Assembly (NCBI GenBank): GCA_000309075.1
Contig: CANJ01000021.1
Span: 27,331 to 91,330 of the forward strand
Direction: 5' to 3'
Length of the DNA stretch: 64,000 bases
Source: Occidentia massiliensis
GTDB taxonomy: Bacteria > Pseudomonadota > Alphaproteobacteria > Rickettsiales > Rickettsiaceae
Position 1 is the first letter of the stretch. The number at the start of each line of letters is the position of its first letter. A program made the position numbers and the translations under genes. The notes under the pieces were generated by a model. The model was not told the origin of the DNA and ran no database searches. It saw only the letters and a list, made by a program, of their open reading frames with translations. Shown here in pieces: positions 40,694-49,503 of the stretch.

Positions 40694-42775
40694 TTAATTC
40701 CTCCATTTTTTTTGTAATTCTTCCATTAATTTTGGATCACGAAAACCATGTTTTTCTTGATTTTTTTGACTTTTTTTGGAACTAAAACCTTTAACTTCAT
40801 GACTTTTTGTACTGTTTAATTCCTTTGGCTCTTCTTTTAAATTTCCTTGTACAAGATTCTCTCCTAACTTTTGTTTTAATTCTTTCATGAGCATAGAATT
40901 AATGTTTTTTGGGGGTTCTTCATTATTATTTAGATCTTTATTACTATCTCGGCTACTTTCTTGCTGAAAATTAGATATAAAATCTTTTAACATCTCTTTT
41001 AATATTTCTATTCCATTAGATAAATAATTTCTACATTTCTCGATTATAGAAAAACCTCTAATATTATTTTCCTCAGCAATATGTGAGGCAAATCTATCCT
41101 TATATTTTGATAATGGATGACTATCTAATCCAGCAAACACTCCAGCAGCTTTTAATCCAGCAATACCTCTTGTGGCTCCATGATGACCTGCAAGAAATTC
41201 AACATGATTTGAATTTACAAGTGACTTGTAAGCCAAGTCATTATTAAAATCCTTATCTTCTAGAAAAGTACCAAAATTATTTAAAATTACCATACCTGTA
41301 CGGTCTTTTCCACTCTTACACATATATACTACTTGCTCTTGAGATTTACTAGCATCAACAGATTTCTTTGCTAAACTACTCATAGCAGCAATCTTATTAT
41401 ATCTAGCAGCTTCATTTGTAGCTGTAATATTAAGCTTAACTTTATCACTAACTCTTTCTTCTTTAGGCATAAAAGTATGTGCCTCAGACAAAGTATCACA
41501 AATCCTACTTTCTTCCCCCATAGCAGCAGCTACAAAATTGTGAAACCAACCTTGTGTAAAATCAAACTCAGTATTTAAAGCTTCAATACTTAATGACTGA
41601 CCTCTACCTCCAGCCAACTCAGCTAGTCTATTAATATTTTGCGTTGTTAAGCGAAAACACTCACTTAAAGGCTCAGAAGCAAATTGAGATAAAGTACCTG
41701 AGTGAAACTCAGGATAAATATCTGTCAATTCATTATTTTGAGTAACGCCTCTAATATCTAAATATGCATTTCTAAGTCCTGGCACATTACGCAACTGAGT
41801 AGGTATAAAATGTTTATTATCAATTATTTTATCATAGTTATTTATTATTAAATCTTGTGTAACGTTAGACAAATTTTGAAACCATATAGGTGTTTTTTCA
41901 AATGCTGGCCCCAGCACAAGCTCCTCTTCTAATGATACCTCATTACGATGCCTAGACCTAAGGGCTTGTTTAAGTTGTTCGTCTTTACTTAACTTTTGTA
42001 GTGGTAAATATTCCTCTCTTATAGTTCGCTCAGAAAGAGGAGCAACTTTTAATGATCCCCAAACAGGATATTGGTTATTACTAATATTTTGATCACTACT
42101 ATTTGAACTAATATTACTAGCTATAGTCACTAAATGCTCGTGATTATCATCAAAATTAGCAAAATCTCTAGCTATAGCAAATTCATCTTTAGAAATAAAT
42201 ATATCATAACTATCAACTAACGCTAAAGTAAATTGGTGTGTTATATCTTTTAGTTGGTCCTCAGTTATATGTTCCCTTAATAACTGATCTTTGTACTGTG
42301 TTAATAAATCAACTACTTTACCTCTAGCAGCTGGTTGTAAATCTTCACTACAATACATTTCAATAAGTTTAACAGCTCCCTTAGCTTGACCAGTTATTAC
42401 TGCCATCCAAGACTCTGGTATCAATCCAGGCTTTTGACTTACTACTTCATCATCAAGTCTATACTGCAACCTACAATCCCTAATAATTACTGGAGACTTA
42501 CTACCATCTGCAGTTCCTAATATCGGTAATTGACCATTAACTACTTGAACTATACCTTGTTTAAGATCACTTACCTCTCTAAAATGGGAAATTAAATTTG
42601 CAAAATCTTCGCTAGTGGAATTTTTTCCTAGTTTATTAAAATAGTTATTAGTATCTATCCGATACTTTTCTAACTTCTCTGTATAGGTTTTTTGTAATTG
42701 CTCAATATTAGTTTCTTTCAAATAATTATCTACAAGCTCTTTAGCATCATGACCTATCTTTATAGTATTATACAT
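40694..42775 (-). CDS. SopB/IpgD-like phosphoinositide phosphatase, candidate secreted effector
   Basis: A 693-residue protein without signal peptide or membrane segment. Near residue 486 it carries CKSGKDRTGM, a CX5R phosphatase loop (nucleophile C486, R492) of the form found in the SopB/SigD/IpgD effectors and in eukaryotic inositol polyphosphate 4-phosphatases. After it, SNHVEFLAGHHGATRGIAG resembles the post-catalytic region of SopB. This predicts removal of phosphate from host phosphoinositides after secretion; substrate and delivery are inferences. The N-terminal 280 residues match no family I know. The tail is polar and basic. An A8 tract (40706-40713) six codons before the stop may hide a frameshift: one more A would extend the protein to a stop at 40596-40598, adding about 30 basic, Asn-rich residues. 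Codon use looks like that of its neighbours. Confidence 0.7.
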   Translation of the reverse strand: MYNTIKIGHDAKELVDNYLKETNIEQLQKTYTEKLEKYRIDTNNYFNKLGKNSTSEDFANLISHFREVSDLKQGIVQVVNGQLPILGTADGSKSPVIIRDCRLQYRLDDEVVSQKPGLIPESWMAVITGQAKGAVKLIEMYCSEDLQPAARGKVVDLLTQYKDQLLREHITEDQLKDITHQFTLALVDSYDIFISKDEFAIARDFANFDDNHEHLVTIASNISSNSSDQNISNNQYPVWGSLKVAPLSERTIREEYLPLQKLSKDEQLKQALRSRHRNEVSLEEELVLGPAFEKTPIWFQNLSNVTQDLIINNYDKIIDNKHFIPTQLRNVPGLRNAYLDIRGVTQNNELTDIYPEFHSGTLSQFASEPLSECFRLTTQNINRLAELAGGRGQSLSIEALNTEFDFTQGWFHNFVAAAMGEESRICDTLSEAHTFMPKEERVSDKVKLNITATNEAARYNKIAAMSSLAKKSVDASKSQEQVVYMCKSGKDRTGMVILNNFGTFLEDKDFNNDLAYKSLVNSNHVEFLAGHHGATRGIAGLKAAGVFAGLDSHPLSKYKDRFASHIAEENNIRGFSIIEKCRNYLSNGIEILKEMLKDFISNFQQESSRDSNKDLNNNEEPPKNINSMLMKELKQKLGENLVQGNLKEEPKELNSTKSHEVKGFSSKKSQKNQEKHGFRDPKLMEELQKKWRN

Positions 42776-42828
42776 AACAATTTAACCTAACTCAATTACA
42801 TACTTAAACATTATTGCATTTTTAGTAC

Positions 42829-43758
42829 TCAAGACATTTCCATCTTCTTTAACATATATAAGTCCCTAGCTATAGAATCTAAAACAACAATAGGACTTAT
42901 AGTTGAACTTGCTTGACTACCAACTGTATCAACTTTTATACTACTATATCCACCAACTTGCATTATATACTTAATTACCTTATCCTGATAAGCTATATAA
43001 GGTTGATTTGAAAATGCTAAAATACTTTTAATATTATTCAACTTTTCTACCTTTAACCACTCCTTTATAGTATCAGCAGTATCAGCCCTAGCTTTATTAG
43101 CAGGTTTTTTAGCATTTATAAACAATACCGGAACTCTTTGTAAAGCCTTTGGCAAGTGGTTAAAATACTTATCATAATAAAAATACTTCATCATCCCTAA
43201 CTCAGTTTTAGGATAATTCTTACTAACCACTGTTTGTACCAGTGATCTATCACTCTCTGGCTTATCCAAGCTCCTATCACTACCCAACATTACTATAACT
43301 TTCCACCTAGTCCCATTATTCCAAGACTGAATCATACTTTCCATACGTACTTGAACTACAGAAGATGTTGCTCCTAAAATTAAGGCTCTATCATATAAAA
43401 TTCCAGAAGTAGCTTCTATCTTGTTTATGTAACCTAACTTACTCGCCAAATCATAAATTATATTTTTATTGTTATTAAATTTATCTGTTTGCTTCTTCCA
43501 TCTCTCACCATTTCTTAACCATCCAAATTTTTTATCATTAATTACATCAACAATAGAATTTAAACATTTTTCTTTGCTCTTTATACCTGTAATACTTAAC
43601 AAATCAGAAAAATCATTATTTATAAGCTTATTACTTTTTCTATCAAAAAAATCTCTAGAATCAGCAAAAGATATATAATCACTTAGTGTAGTGAATAATG
43701 ATAGTATAATAATAAATTTAAATAGAATGTTTTTTATATTGATCACTACCATTACCAT
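42829..43758 (-). CDS. Exported protein of unknown function
   Basis: A 309-residue protein beginning with a hydrophobic segment (about 8-30, ending TLSDYISFADS) that looks like a cleavable Sec signal. The mature part alternates strands and helices. RALILGATSSVVQVRM, VIVMLGSDRSLD, ADTADTIKEWL and SILAFSNQPYIAYQ are spaced as in YdcF/SanA-type (DUF218) proteins, but the similarity is too weak to name a function. It lies 53 bases upstream of the phosphatase-like gene on the same strand, so the two may be co-transcribed. COX3 precedes it. Confidence 0.6.
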   Translation of the reverse strand: MVMVVINIKNILFKFIIILSLFTTLSDYISFADSRDFFDRKSNKLINNDFSDLLSITGIKSKEKCLNSIVDVINDKKFGWLRNGERWKKQTDKFNNNKNIIYDLASKLGYINKIEATSGILYDRALILGATSSVVQVRMESMIQSWNNGTRWKVIVMLGSDRSLDKPESDRSLVQTVVSKNYPKTELGMMKYFYYDKYFNHLPKALQRVPVLFINAKKPANKARADTADTIKEWLKVEKLNNIKSILAFSNQPYIAYQDKVIKYIMQVGGYSSIKVDTVGSQASSTISPIVVLDSIARDLYMLKKMEMS

Positions 43759-43790
43759 TACTTATTTGTTTTATTAATTAAGAGCCAAAT

Positions 43791-44615
43791 TTACTTGCCT
43801 AAAACATAAACAAAAACAAATAAAAACAACCATACTACATCTACAAAATGCCAGTACCATGCAGCAAACTCAAAGCTTAAGTGACTATTAGGTTTTTGAA
43901 AATGCCCTGCTTTAGCTCTAAAATAACATACTGACAAAAAAATACTACCTATTATTACATGCACCCCATGGATTCCGGTTGCCATATAAAAATTTGAAGC
44001 ATAAATCCCATCACTAAACTTAAACGGTATGTGAATATACTCAAAAATTTGCATCAAAGTAAAAAATATACCAAGTAATATTGTATAACCTAAAGCATTA
44101 ACAGCATCTTTTTGATTATTCTCAGTTATCGCATAATGAGCCCAGGTAACCGTAGTTCCAGATAATAATAAAATAAGAGTATTTAAAAAAGGTATGCTCC
44201 AAGGGTCTACTGTTTTAATGCCACCATAAGGCCATACTCCCTCTTTTACTACCCATATCTCGTCTATTATACCAACAGGAAAAAGCTTACTATAAAAAAA
44301 GGAACTAAAAAAAACTGCAAAAAACGCTATTTCTGACAGTATAAATAACACCATACCAACTCTTATACCATGTTGCACTTCTTTAGTATGTCGTTTTTCT
44401 ACCATAGCTTCTTTAATAACATCACGCCACCAATTAAATAATGAGTAAAATAAACATATAACCCCAATAATAACAATAACTTTACTAATAAAATAATGAT
44501 AGTGATGAATTAACATAACAAAACTAAAAGCTACTAACAATAAAGAAAAAGATACAGAAACCGGCCATATACTTAGACTGACAATATGATAAGGATGTTT
44601 TTTAGTATGTTGCAT
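43791..44615 (-). CDS. coxC: Cytochrome c oxidase subunit III
   Basis: Membrane subunit of the aa3-type terminal oxidase. The 274 residues form seven hydrophobic helices. Family phrases include HPYHIV at the start, WWRDVIKEA, RVGMVLFILSEIAFFAVFF, the ATGIHGVHVIIGSIFL helix and FAAWYWHFVDVVWLFLFVFVYV at the end. The Cox11 assembly gene lies upstream on the same strand, the normal alphaproteobacterial order. Confidence 0.96.
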   Translation of the reverse strand: MQHTKKHPYHIVSLSIWPVSVSFSLLLVAFSFVMLIHHYHYFISKVIVIIGVICLFYSLFNWWRDVIKEAMVEKRHTKEVQHGIRVGMVLFILSEIAFFAVFFSSFFYSKLFPVGIIDEIWVVKEGVWPYGGIKTVDPWSIPFLNTLILLLSGTTVTWAHYAITENNQKDAVNALGYTILLGIFFTLMQIFEYIHIPFKFSDGIYASNFYMATGIHGVHVIIGSIFLSVCYFRAKAGHFQKPNSHLSFEFAAWYWHFVDVVWLFLFVFVYVLGK

Positions 44616-44684
44616 GTTAATTTCTAAACTATAAGTAATAAACTTTCCAAATTTAGCATGAAAGCCACTATACCTCTAATAATA

Positions 44685-44714
44685 AAAACTAGTTCGCTTA
44701 ATTAGACTAGTTTT
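44685..44714 (-). terminator. Hairpin with T-rich tail between cox11 and coxC
   Basis: A perfect 9-bp inverted repeat (AAAACTAGT/ACTAGTTTT, 12-base loop). Read leftward it is followed by a TTTTT-ATTATT tail. It could terminate or attenuate transcription after cox11. The stem has few G-C pairs, so it would be weak. Confidence 0.3.
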
Positions 44715-44900
44715 ATCCTCTTAATATTACAATTAATATTACAATATTTACAAGAACCAAACAAGACAAACTCAGTTCTACTTAATTATCATTTTTCAAT
44801 ATTAAATACTACTTAGAATAATTCTTTAAAAATAAAAAATATAATTAAATTTAATTAAACTATAAAATATAATAATTAACAAGTTATTTTAGTTATTTAA

Positions 44901-45428
44901 CTATTTTTTTAAAACAGCTATCTTAAAAAAAGTATAAGATAAAGTAATAGAATTTACATCATCCATATATGGATCATTCTCTATATCTGGATCTATATAA
45001 AATGATACCGGCATTAACATTTCTTCTTTACCTTTAAGTAACTGTTCTTCAAAACAAAAACAGTGAACTTTAACAAAATATTTTCCTGCCTTATTAGGTG
45101 TAACATTATAAACAGCTGTACCTATAATATCTTCCTCTGTTAGGTTATATGCATAATAAAATACTAAATTATTCTCACCTGTAGTTACAACTATATTATT
45201 TTGCTTAGGAATAAATTTCCAGAGTAACCCTGGTTCAACATTTGCATCAAAATTTACTGTTATCTGCCTTATCCCCTTCTTTAAAGCACCTACATTTTGT
45301 TGTACTGTTCCACCAAATCCTGTAACCTTACAAAATAAGCTATATATTGGTACAGAAGCAAAAGTTAACATTATCATACTAATCACTACTAGCAACAGAG
45401 TCAAAACAACTTCTTTATTATTATTCAT
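44901..45428 (-). CDS. ctaG: Cytochrome c oxidase assembly protein Cox11/CtaG
   Basis: Delivers copper to the CuB site of subunit I. The 175 residues have one N-terminal membrane helix (about 8-28) and a periplasmic immunoglobulin-like domain. The copper ligands are in [10 protein letters not shown], and the family phrases [17 protein letters not shown] and MPVSFYIDP are present. It is 285 bases upstream of coxC on the same strand. Confidence 0.95.
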   Translation of the reverse strand: MNNNKEVVLTLLLVVISMIMLTFASVPIYSLFCKVTGFGGTVQQNVGALKKGIRQITVNFDANVEPGLLWKFIPKQNNIVVTTGENNLVFYYAYNLTEEDIIGTAVYNVTPNKAGKYFVKVHCFCFEEQLLKGKEEMLMPVSFYIDPDIENDPYMDDVNSITLSYTFFKIAVLKK

Positions 45429-45505
45429 AACAATTACACATATTTACAGTTAAATACACCAAATGTAAGGAACTGTTTTATAACTCTTGCTTTTCATTTT
45501 TTAAT

Positions 45506-45525
45506 ACACTATTAATATATAGTGT
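45506..45525. promoter_or_regulatory. Perfect inverted repeat upstream of cox11
   Basis: ACACTAT and ATAGTGT separated by six bases, in the divergent gap between cox11 (leftward) and tRNA-Ile (rightward), about 80 bases before the cox11 start. It could be an operator, but no regulator is known for it and chance is possible. Confidence 0.25.
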
Positions 45526-45568
45526 CAATCCTAAAAATAGTTATAAAAACCTAAGAAGTTATTACATC

Positions 45569-45596
45569 TTGACATTATAACTTATTTTTATAAAAT
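45569..45596 (+). promoter_or_regulatory. Sigma-70 promoter of tRNA-Ile
   Basis: A perfect TTGACA (45569-45574), a 16-base spacer and TAAAAT (45591-45596). This is about 30 bases before the mature 5' end of tRNA-Ile at 45626, a suitable distance for a tRNA promoter. Confidence 0.6.
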
Positions 45597-45625
45597 ACCA
45601 TAATATTTTAGTTTAGACCAAAAAT

Positions 45626-45702
45626 GGGCTTGTAGCTCAGCTGGTTAGAGCACACGTCTGATAAGCGTGAGGCCGGAAGTTCAAGTCTTCTCAAGCCCAC
45701 CA
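45626..45702 (+). tRNA. tRNA-Ile (GAT)
   Basis: A 77-base tRNA. The acceptor stem GGGCTTG pairs with CAAGCCC, followed by A and an encoded CCA. The anticodon stem CACGT/GCGTG holds the loop CTGATAA with anticodon GAT. It stands outside an rRNA operon here, as expected in Rickettsiales, where rRNA genes are split. Confidence 0.97.
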
Positions 45703-45747
45703 TCTAAGGTTTTATTGCTAAATGCTATTAGGCAAATAGTAGTGTAA

Positions 45748-47505
45748 TTACTTTTTTAGGTTTATTAAATCTACTGTATTGCTAATATTTGCATTATCAA
45801 AAGAGCTGTTTTGTACTTTTGACTGACTAAAATCGGTATTATTTAAATTTGTATTATTAAAATTAGAGTTTAGTATATTAGATAGTTGAAATTTTGCTCC
45901 TGAAAGATTAGAATTTTGTAAATTTGACTTGCAGATGTTAGCTTCTGAAAAGTCAGTATTTTCTAAATTAGAAGATATAATGTTTGTATTTAATATCTTT
46001 GCTCTTTTAAATAAACTATTTTTCAAATTAACATTAGATAAGTCATACCCGGATATTTCTAGGTTACTAAAATTCATTAGTGAAAGATCTTTAAAGCGAA
46101 AAACTTCATCTAAACTATAAGATATATTAGCTGTTACAACATCTTTCATCTCAGTAGAATTCAGCATTATACTGTTTGCTATCTGTAGCTTATCAAAATT
46201 GCTATTCTTATGAGTAAAATTATTAATAAGTCCCCCAACTATTGTTGCATTACTTATTGATGTTGAATCGAGCATATTATTAATAAATGCCACCTGCTGT
46301 AAATCTAGTAAGTCTAGTTGGCTGCCATAAAATTTATTATCTCTAAAACTAGATCTAGTTAAAATTAAGTTAGAAAATCTTGCTTCTTTAAAAACCAGAT
46401 TTACAAATTCACCATCTTGTACATAGCTGTCTTTTATTATAAAGCGATCAGTTTTCATATGCTTAATCTGTGCTTTATCTAATTGAGACTGATCTATAGT
46501 AACATTTAAAATTGTACCTTGAGTAATGAGAATAGAATTAGCAAAACAATTTTGTATTACACTATTATTAAATTCATTTTTATTAAATAATGCCTGATTT
46601 AACACACTCTGAATAAAAAATACATTTTCTAAGTCATTTGAAATAAAATTAACTCTTTGTAAATCAGAATTATCAAATACAGTATTAGTTATGGTAGATG
46701 ACAATATAGATGCATCAGTTAAAACTACTTTACTAAATCTTGAGTCTTGAATCTTTGCTTTTTCAATAATAGATTGCTGAAATACTGAATCAAAAATTGT
46801 TGAGTTAATAATATCACTGTCACTTAAATCTGCAGATTCAAAATAACTTGATATAATTTCAGCATTATTAAAACTAGACCTTCGCAAATCGACTCCAAAA
46901 AAATTATTACTACCAATTAATCTTGTCTTCTCAAAGCAAGAAGACACTAAATTAGCACTTTGAAAATTCGAGTTTGCTATATTACTATATGAAAAATTAA
47001 CAGATTTAGAAATAATATTTGAAAATTTGGTATTGTGTATATTACATGTAACAAACAAACTTTCTTCTAAATTAGAATTAGAAAAATCAGAATAATCAAT
47101 TTTAGATTTCTCAAAATTTGAAGCACCAAAATCAGCACCAATAGCAGAAAAATTAGTAAAAGTAGATTCTTTTAACTGACACTCTTGAATAACTGCCTTA
47201 TTAGCTATTGCATTTGTAAAATTAGAACCTGATAAATTTACTTTTATTAATTGTGTATTACTAATATCTACACCTGAAAAATCAGTATTACTTAAATCTA
47301 CTGATATTAGCCTTAACCCCTGTAAATTTCTACCAAATTTCTTTTTTAACTCTACTGGAGCATTTTTAGCATTTTGCTTCAAAATATAACTTCTAATTTT
47401 CTCATTTTGATCTATTGTAAGTAACGAATTTTCATGTGGAGAGTCAATGTTAGTACATGCTACTAACAATGCTATAATACTAAAATAGTAATATTTAAAA
47501 ATCAT
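45748..47505 (-). CDS. Large pentapeptide-repeat lipoprotein
   Basis: A 585-residue protein with a lipoprotein signal (hydrophobic 8-16, lipobox LVAC, modified Cys at 17). From about residue 60 to the end it is made almost wholly of pentapeptide-like repeats, A(D/N)LXX-type units such as SNTDFSGVD, SNLEESLF, NLENTDFSEANI and SNFNNTNLNNTDF. These should fold into a long right-handed quadrilateral beta-helix. The repeats are regular at both ends and looser in the middle (about 250-470). A surface or periplasmic scaffold is likely, possibly facing the host, but the function is unknown. It stands alone, converging on tRNA-Ile. Confidence 0.85.
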   Translation of the reverse strand: MIFKYYYFSIIALLVACTNIDSPHENSLLTIDQNEKIRSYILKQNAKNAPVELKKKFGRNLQGLRLISVDLSNTDFSGVDISNTQLIKVNLSGSNFTNAIANKAVIQECQLKESTFTNFSAIGADFGASNFEKSKIDYSDFSNSNLEESLFVTCNIHNTKFSNIISKSVNFSYSNIANSNFQSANLVSSCFEKTRLIGSNNFFGVDLRRSSFNNAEIISSYFESADLSDSDIINSTIFDSVFQQSIIEKAKIQDSRFSKVVLTDASILSSTITNTVFDNSDLQRVNFISNDLENVFFIQSVLNQALFNKNEFNNSVIQNCFANSILITQGTILNVTIDQSQLDKAQIKHMKTDRFIIKDSYVQDGEFVNLVFKEARFSNLILTRSSFRDNKFYGSQLDLLDLQQVAFINNMLDSTSISNATIVGGLINNFTHKNSNFDKLQIANSIMLNSTEMKDVVTANISYSLDEVFRFKDLSLMNFSNLEISGYDLSNVNLKNSLFKRAKILNTNIISSNLENTDFSEANICKSNLQNSNLSGAKFQLSNILNSNFNNTNLNNTDFSQSKVQNSSFDNANISNTVDLINLKK

Positions 47506-47855
47506 TATAATTTTATTTCAATTTCATTTTAGTATATCTAGTATATATACAAATAATTTCAAGATTAGTAAAAATAGAACAACATCTAACTAAATTATTT
47601 ACTAAAACACTAAATACATAAAGAACTACTAACTTAATATATACTCTAACTCTACTTTACTCTAATCCTTATTACTACTTTATATAGATGAATAAAACAT
47701 ATAACAATTAAATAAAAAGCTTAAAATATATACTTTCTATATTTAATTCACTTACTAGTTAGTTTATATATAGAACTTCTTATACCAAAAAATCAATATT
47801 ATAACAATTATAATATTTATTCTATCTTAGTAACTCTATAGCAAACAATATTTTT
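47506..47855. other. Intergenic region, no gene seen
   Basis: About 350 very AT-rich bases between the pentapeptide-repeat gene and the end of ntrX. There is no ORF, repeat copy or clear hairpin; it presumably holds the promoter of the lipoprotein gene. Confidence 0.45.
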
Positions 47856-49325
47856 TTAAGCCAAGCATTCCTCAGTTTGCACTGCTATTAATGCTTCCTT
47901 CTCATCATTATTTTCTTTTTCTTTATTTCTATTGTTAGAACTAATATTGAGTAACTTAAGCTTACGATGCAATGCTGATCTTTCCATACCAACAAAGGTA
48001 GAAGTTTTAGAAATATTATTATTAAATCTGCTCATCTGAGCTGCAAGATATTGACGCTCAAACACTTCCCTTGCTTCTCTTAAAGGCATCGACATCATAT
48101 CAACATTAGTATCGGGTTTAACAATACTTCCACCTCCATTATTAATGATTTCTGTTGGCAGCATATTAGCTTTAATTTCATCACCGCCATCTACAGTTAA
48201 TGGGTTCATGATTAAAGCCCATTCAATTACATTTCTAAGCTGTCTTAAATTTCCAGGCCAATGATAGGCCTGTAGAGCTGCTACTGCTTCATTTGAAAAC
48301 TTTCTTTCCCTCAATCCAGAAAATCTAACAAGTTGCCCGATAAAATATTCTGCAAGTAAACTAATATCTTCTTTACGACTTGAAAGTGACGGAACTTGAA
48401 TTGAAATTACGTTAAGCCTATAATACAAATCCTGTCTAAACCTTCCAATTGTAATCTCATTTTGAATATTCTTTGAAGTAGCAGTAATAAGCCTTATATC
48501 TAACTTTATTGCATTTTTAGAGTCACCCTTTTCAAAATTACCATCTTGTAAAAATTTAAGTAGCATGTACTGGATAGTAAGTGGTAAATCAGCAACTTCA
48601 TCAATATAAAGTGTACCTTTGTTTACAACTTCTAATATACTACTTCTTGGCACTGCATTAAAATTTAAAGAAGACTTATTAGGTTGACCAAATAATTCAT
48701 ATTTAATTCTTTCTTCACTCATACCTGTTGGACTAAAAATTATGAAAGGTCCAGATGAATACTTGGAACGTCTATGAATAAGCCTAGCTGCTAACTCTTT
48801 ACCACAACCTATGGGACCAGTAATCATAACTCTGCCAGAGGTTGGAGATACTTTTTCAATTTCCGTTCTAAGTTTATTTATTGCAGGAGACTGACCAACC
48901 ATCTCTGATCTATCTATCACTTTTGAGCGAAGATCAATATTTTCTCTTTTTAGTTTTGCTGCTTCACATGCTCTTCTCAACACTATCATGAGTTTTTCAT
49001 GAGTAAATGGTTTCTCTAAGTAATCATAAGCTCCCATTTTAATGGCAGTCACTGCCGTTTCAATTGTACCATGGCCACTAATAATAATAACCGGTAGCAA
49101 AGGATATCTCTTCTTTACAATTTCTAGTATCCCTAATCCATCCAAATCACTACCTTGTAACCATATATCTAATATTATAACCCCAGGTACTTTATCATTT
49201 AGAATCTTTAAGGCTTCTAAACTATTTTCAGCAGCTTTAGGTAAAAATCCTTCATCCTTAACAATATCTGATATTCCCTCTCTAATAGCTGCCTCATCAT
49301 CTACTATAAGAACTTCAAATGCCAT
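47856..49325 (-). CDS. ntrX: NtrX-type response regulator lacking the sigma-54 contact loop
   Basis: Response regulator paired with NtrY. The 489 residues have a REC domain (phospho-acceptor D53, [11 protein letters not shown]), an AAA+ domain (Walker A GPIGCGK at 170-176, Walker B TLYIDEV near 240) and a Fis-type helix-turn-helix near the end ([23 protein letters not shown]). Where NtrC-family activators have the GAFTGA loop, straight after ELFG (210-213), this protein reads [10 protein letters not shown]. It should therefore not activate sigma-54 RNA polymerase, as known for NtrX in other alphaproteobacteria. It is read after ntrY with a 178-base gap. Confidence 0.92.
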   Translation of the reverse strand: MAFEVLIVDDEAAIREGISDIVKDEGFLPKAAENSLEALKILNDKVPGVIILDIWLQGSDLDGLGILEIVKKRYPLLPVIIISGHGTIETAVTAIKMGAYDYLEKPFTHEKLMIVLRRACEAAKLKRENIDLRSKVIDRSEMVGQSPAINKLRTEIEKVSPTSGRVMITGPIGCGKELAARLIHRRSKYSSGPFIIFSPTGMSEERIKYELFGQPNKSSLNFNAVPRSSILEVVNKGTLYIDEVADLPLTIQYMLLKFLQDGNFEKGDSKNAIKLDIRLITATSKNIQNEITIGRFRQDLYYRLNVISIQVPSLSSRKEDISLLAEYFIGQLVRFSGLRERKFSNEAVAALQAYHWPGNLRQLRNVIEWALIMNPLTVDGGDEIKANMLPTEIINNGGGSIVKPDTNVDMMSMPLREAREVFERQYLAAQMSRFNNNISKTSTFVGMERSALHRKLKLLNISSNNRNKEKENNDEKEALIAVQTEECLA

Positions 49326-49503
49326 AACATATCTCCTGAAAATTATTAACTTAAATTATTAATATATTAATTAAATAACCAATTTTTCTTCAACTAATTT
49401 TTCTCTATAGTGTCTAAATTACTACTCTACTTTATATAAATCAATAGGATAAAGTCTTTTTTTTGCAACAGTACTTATAAAATTATAAATTATACTGTTA
49501 ATT

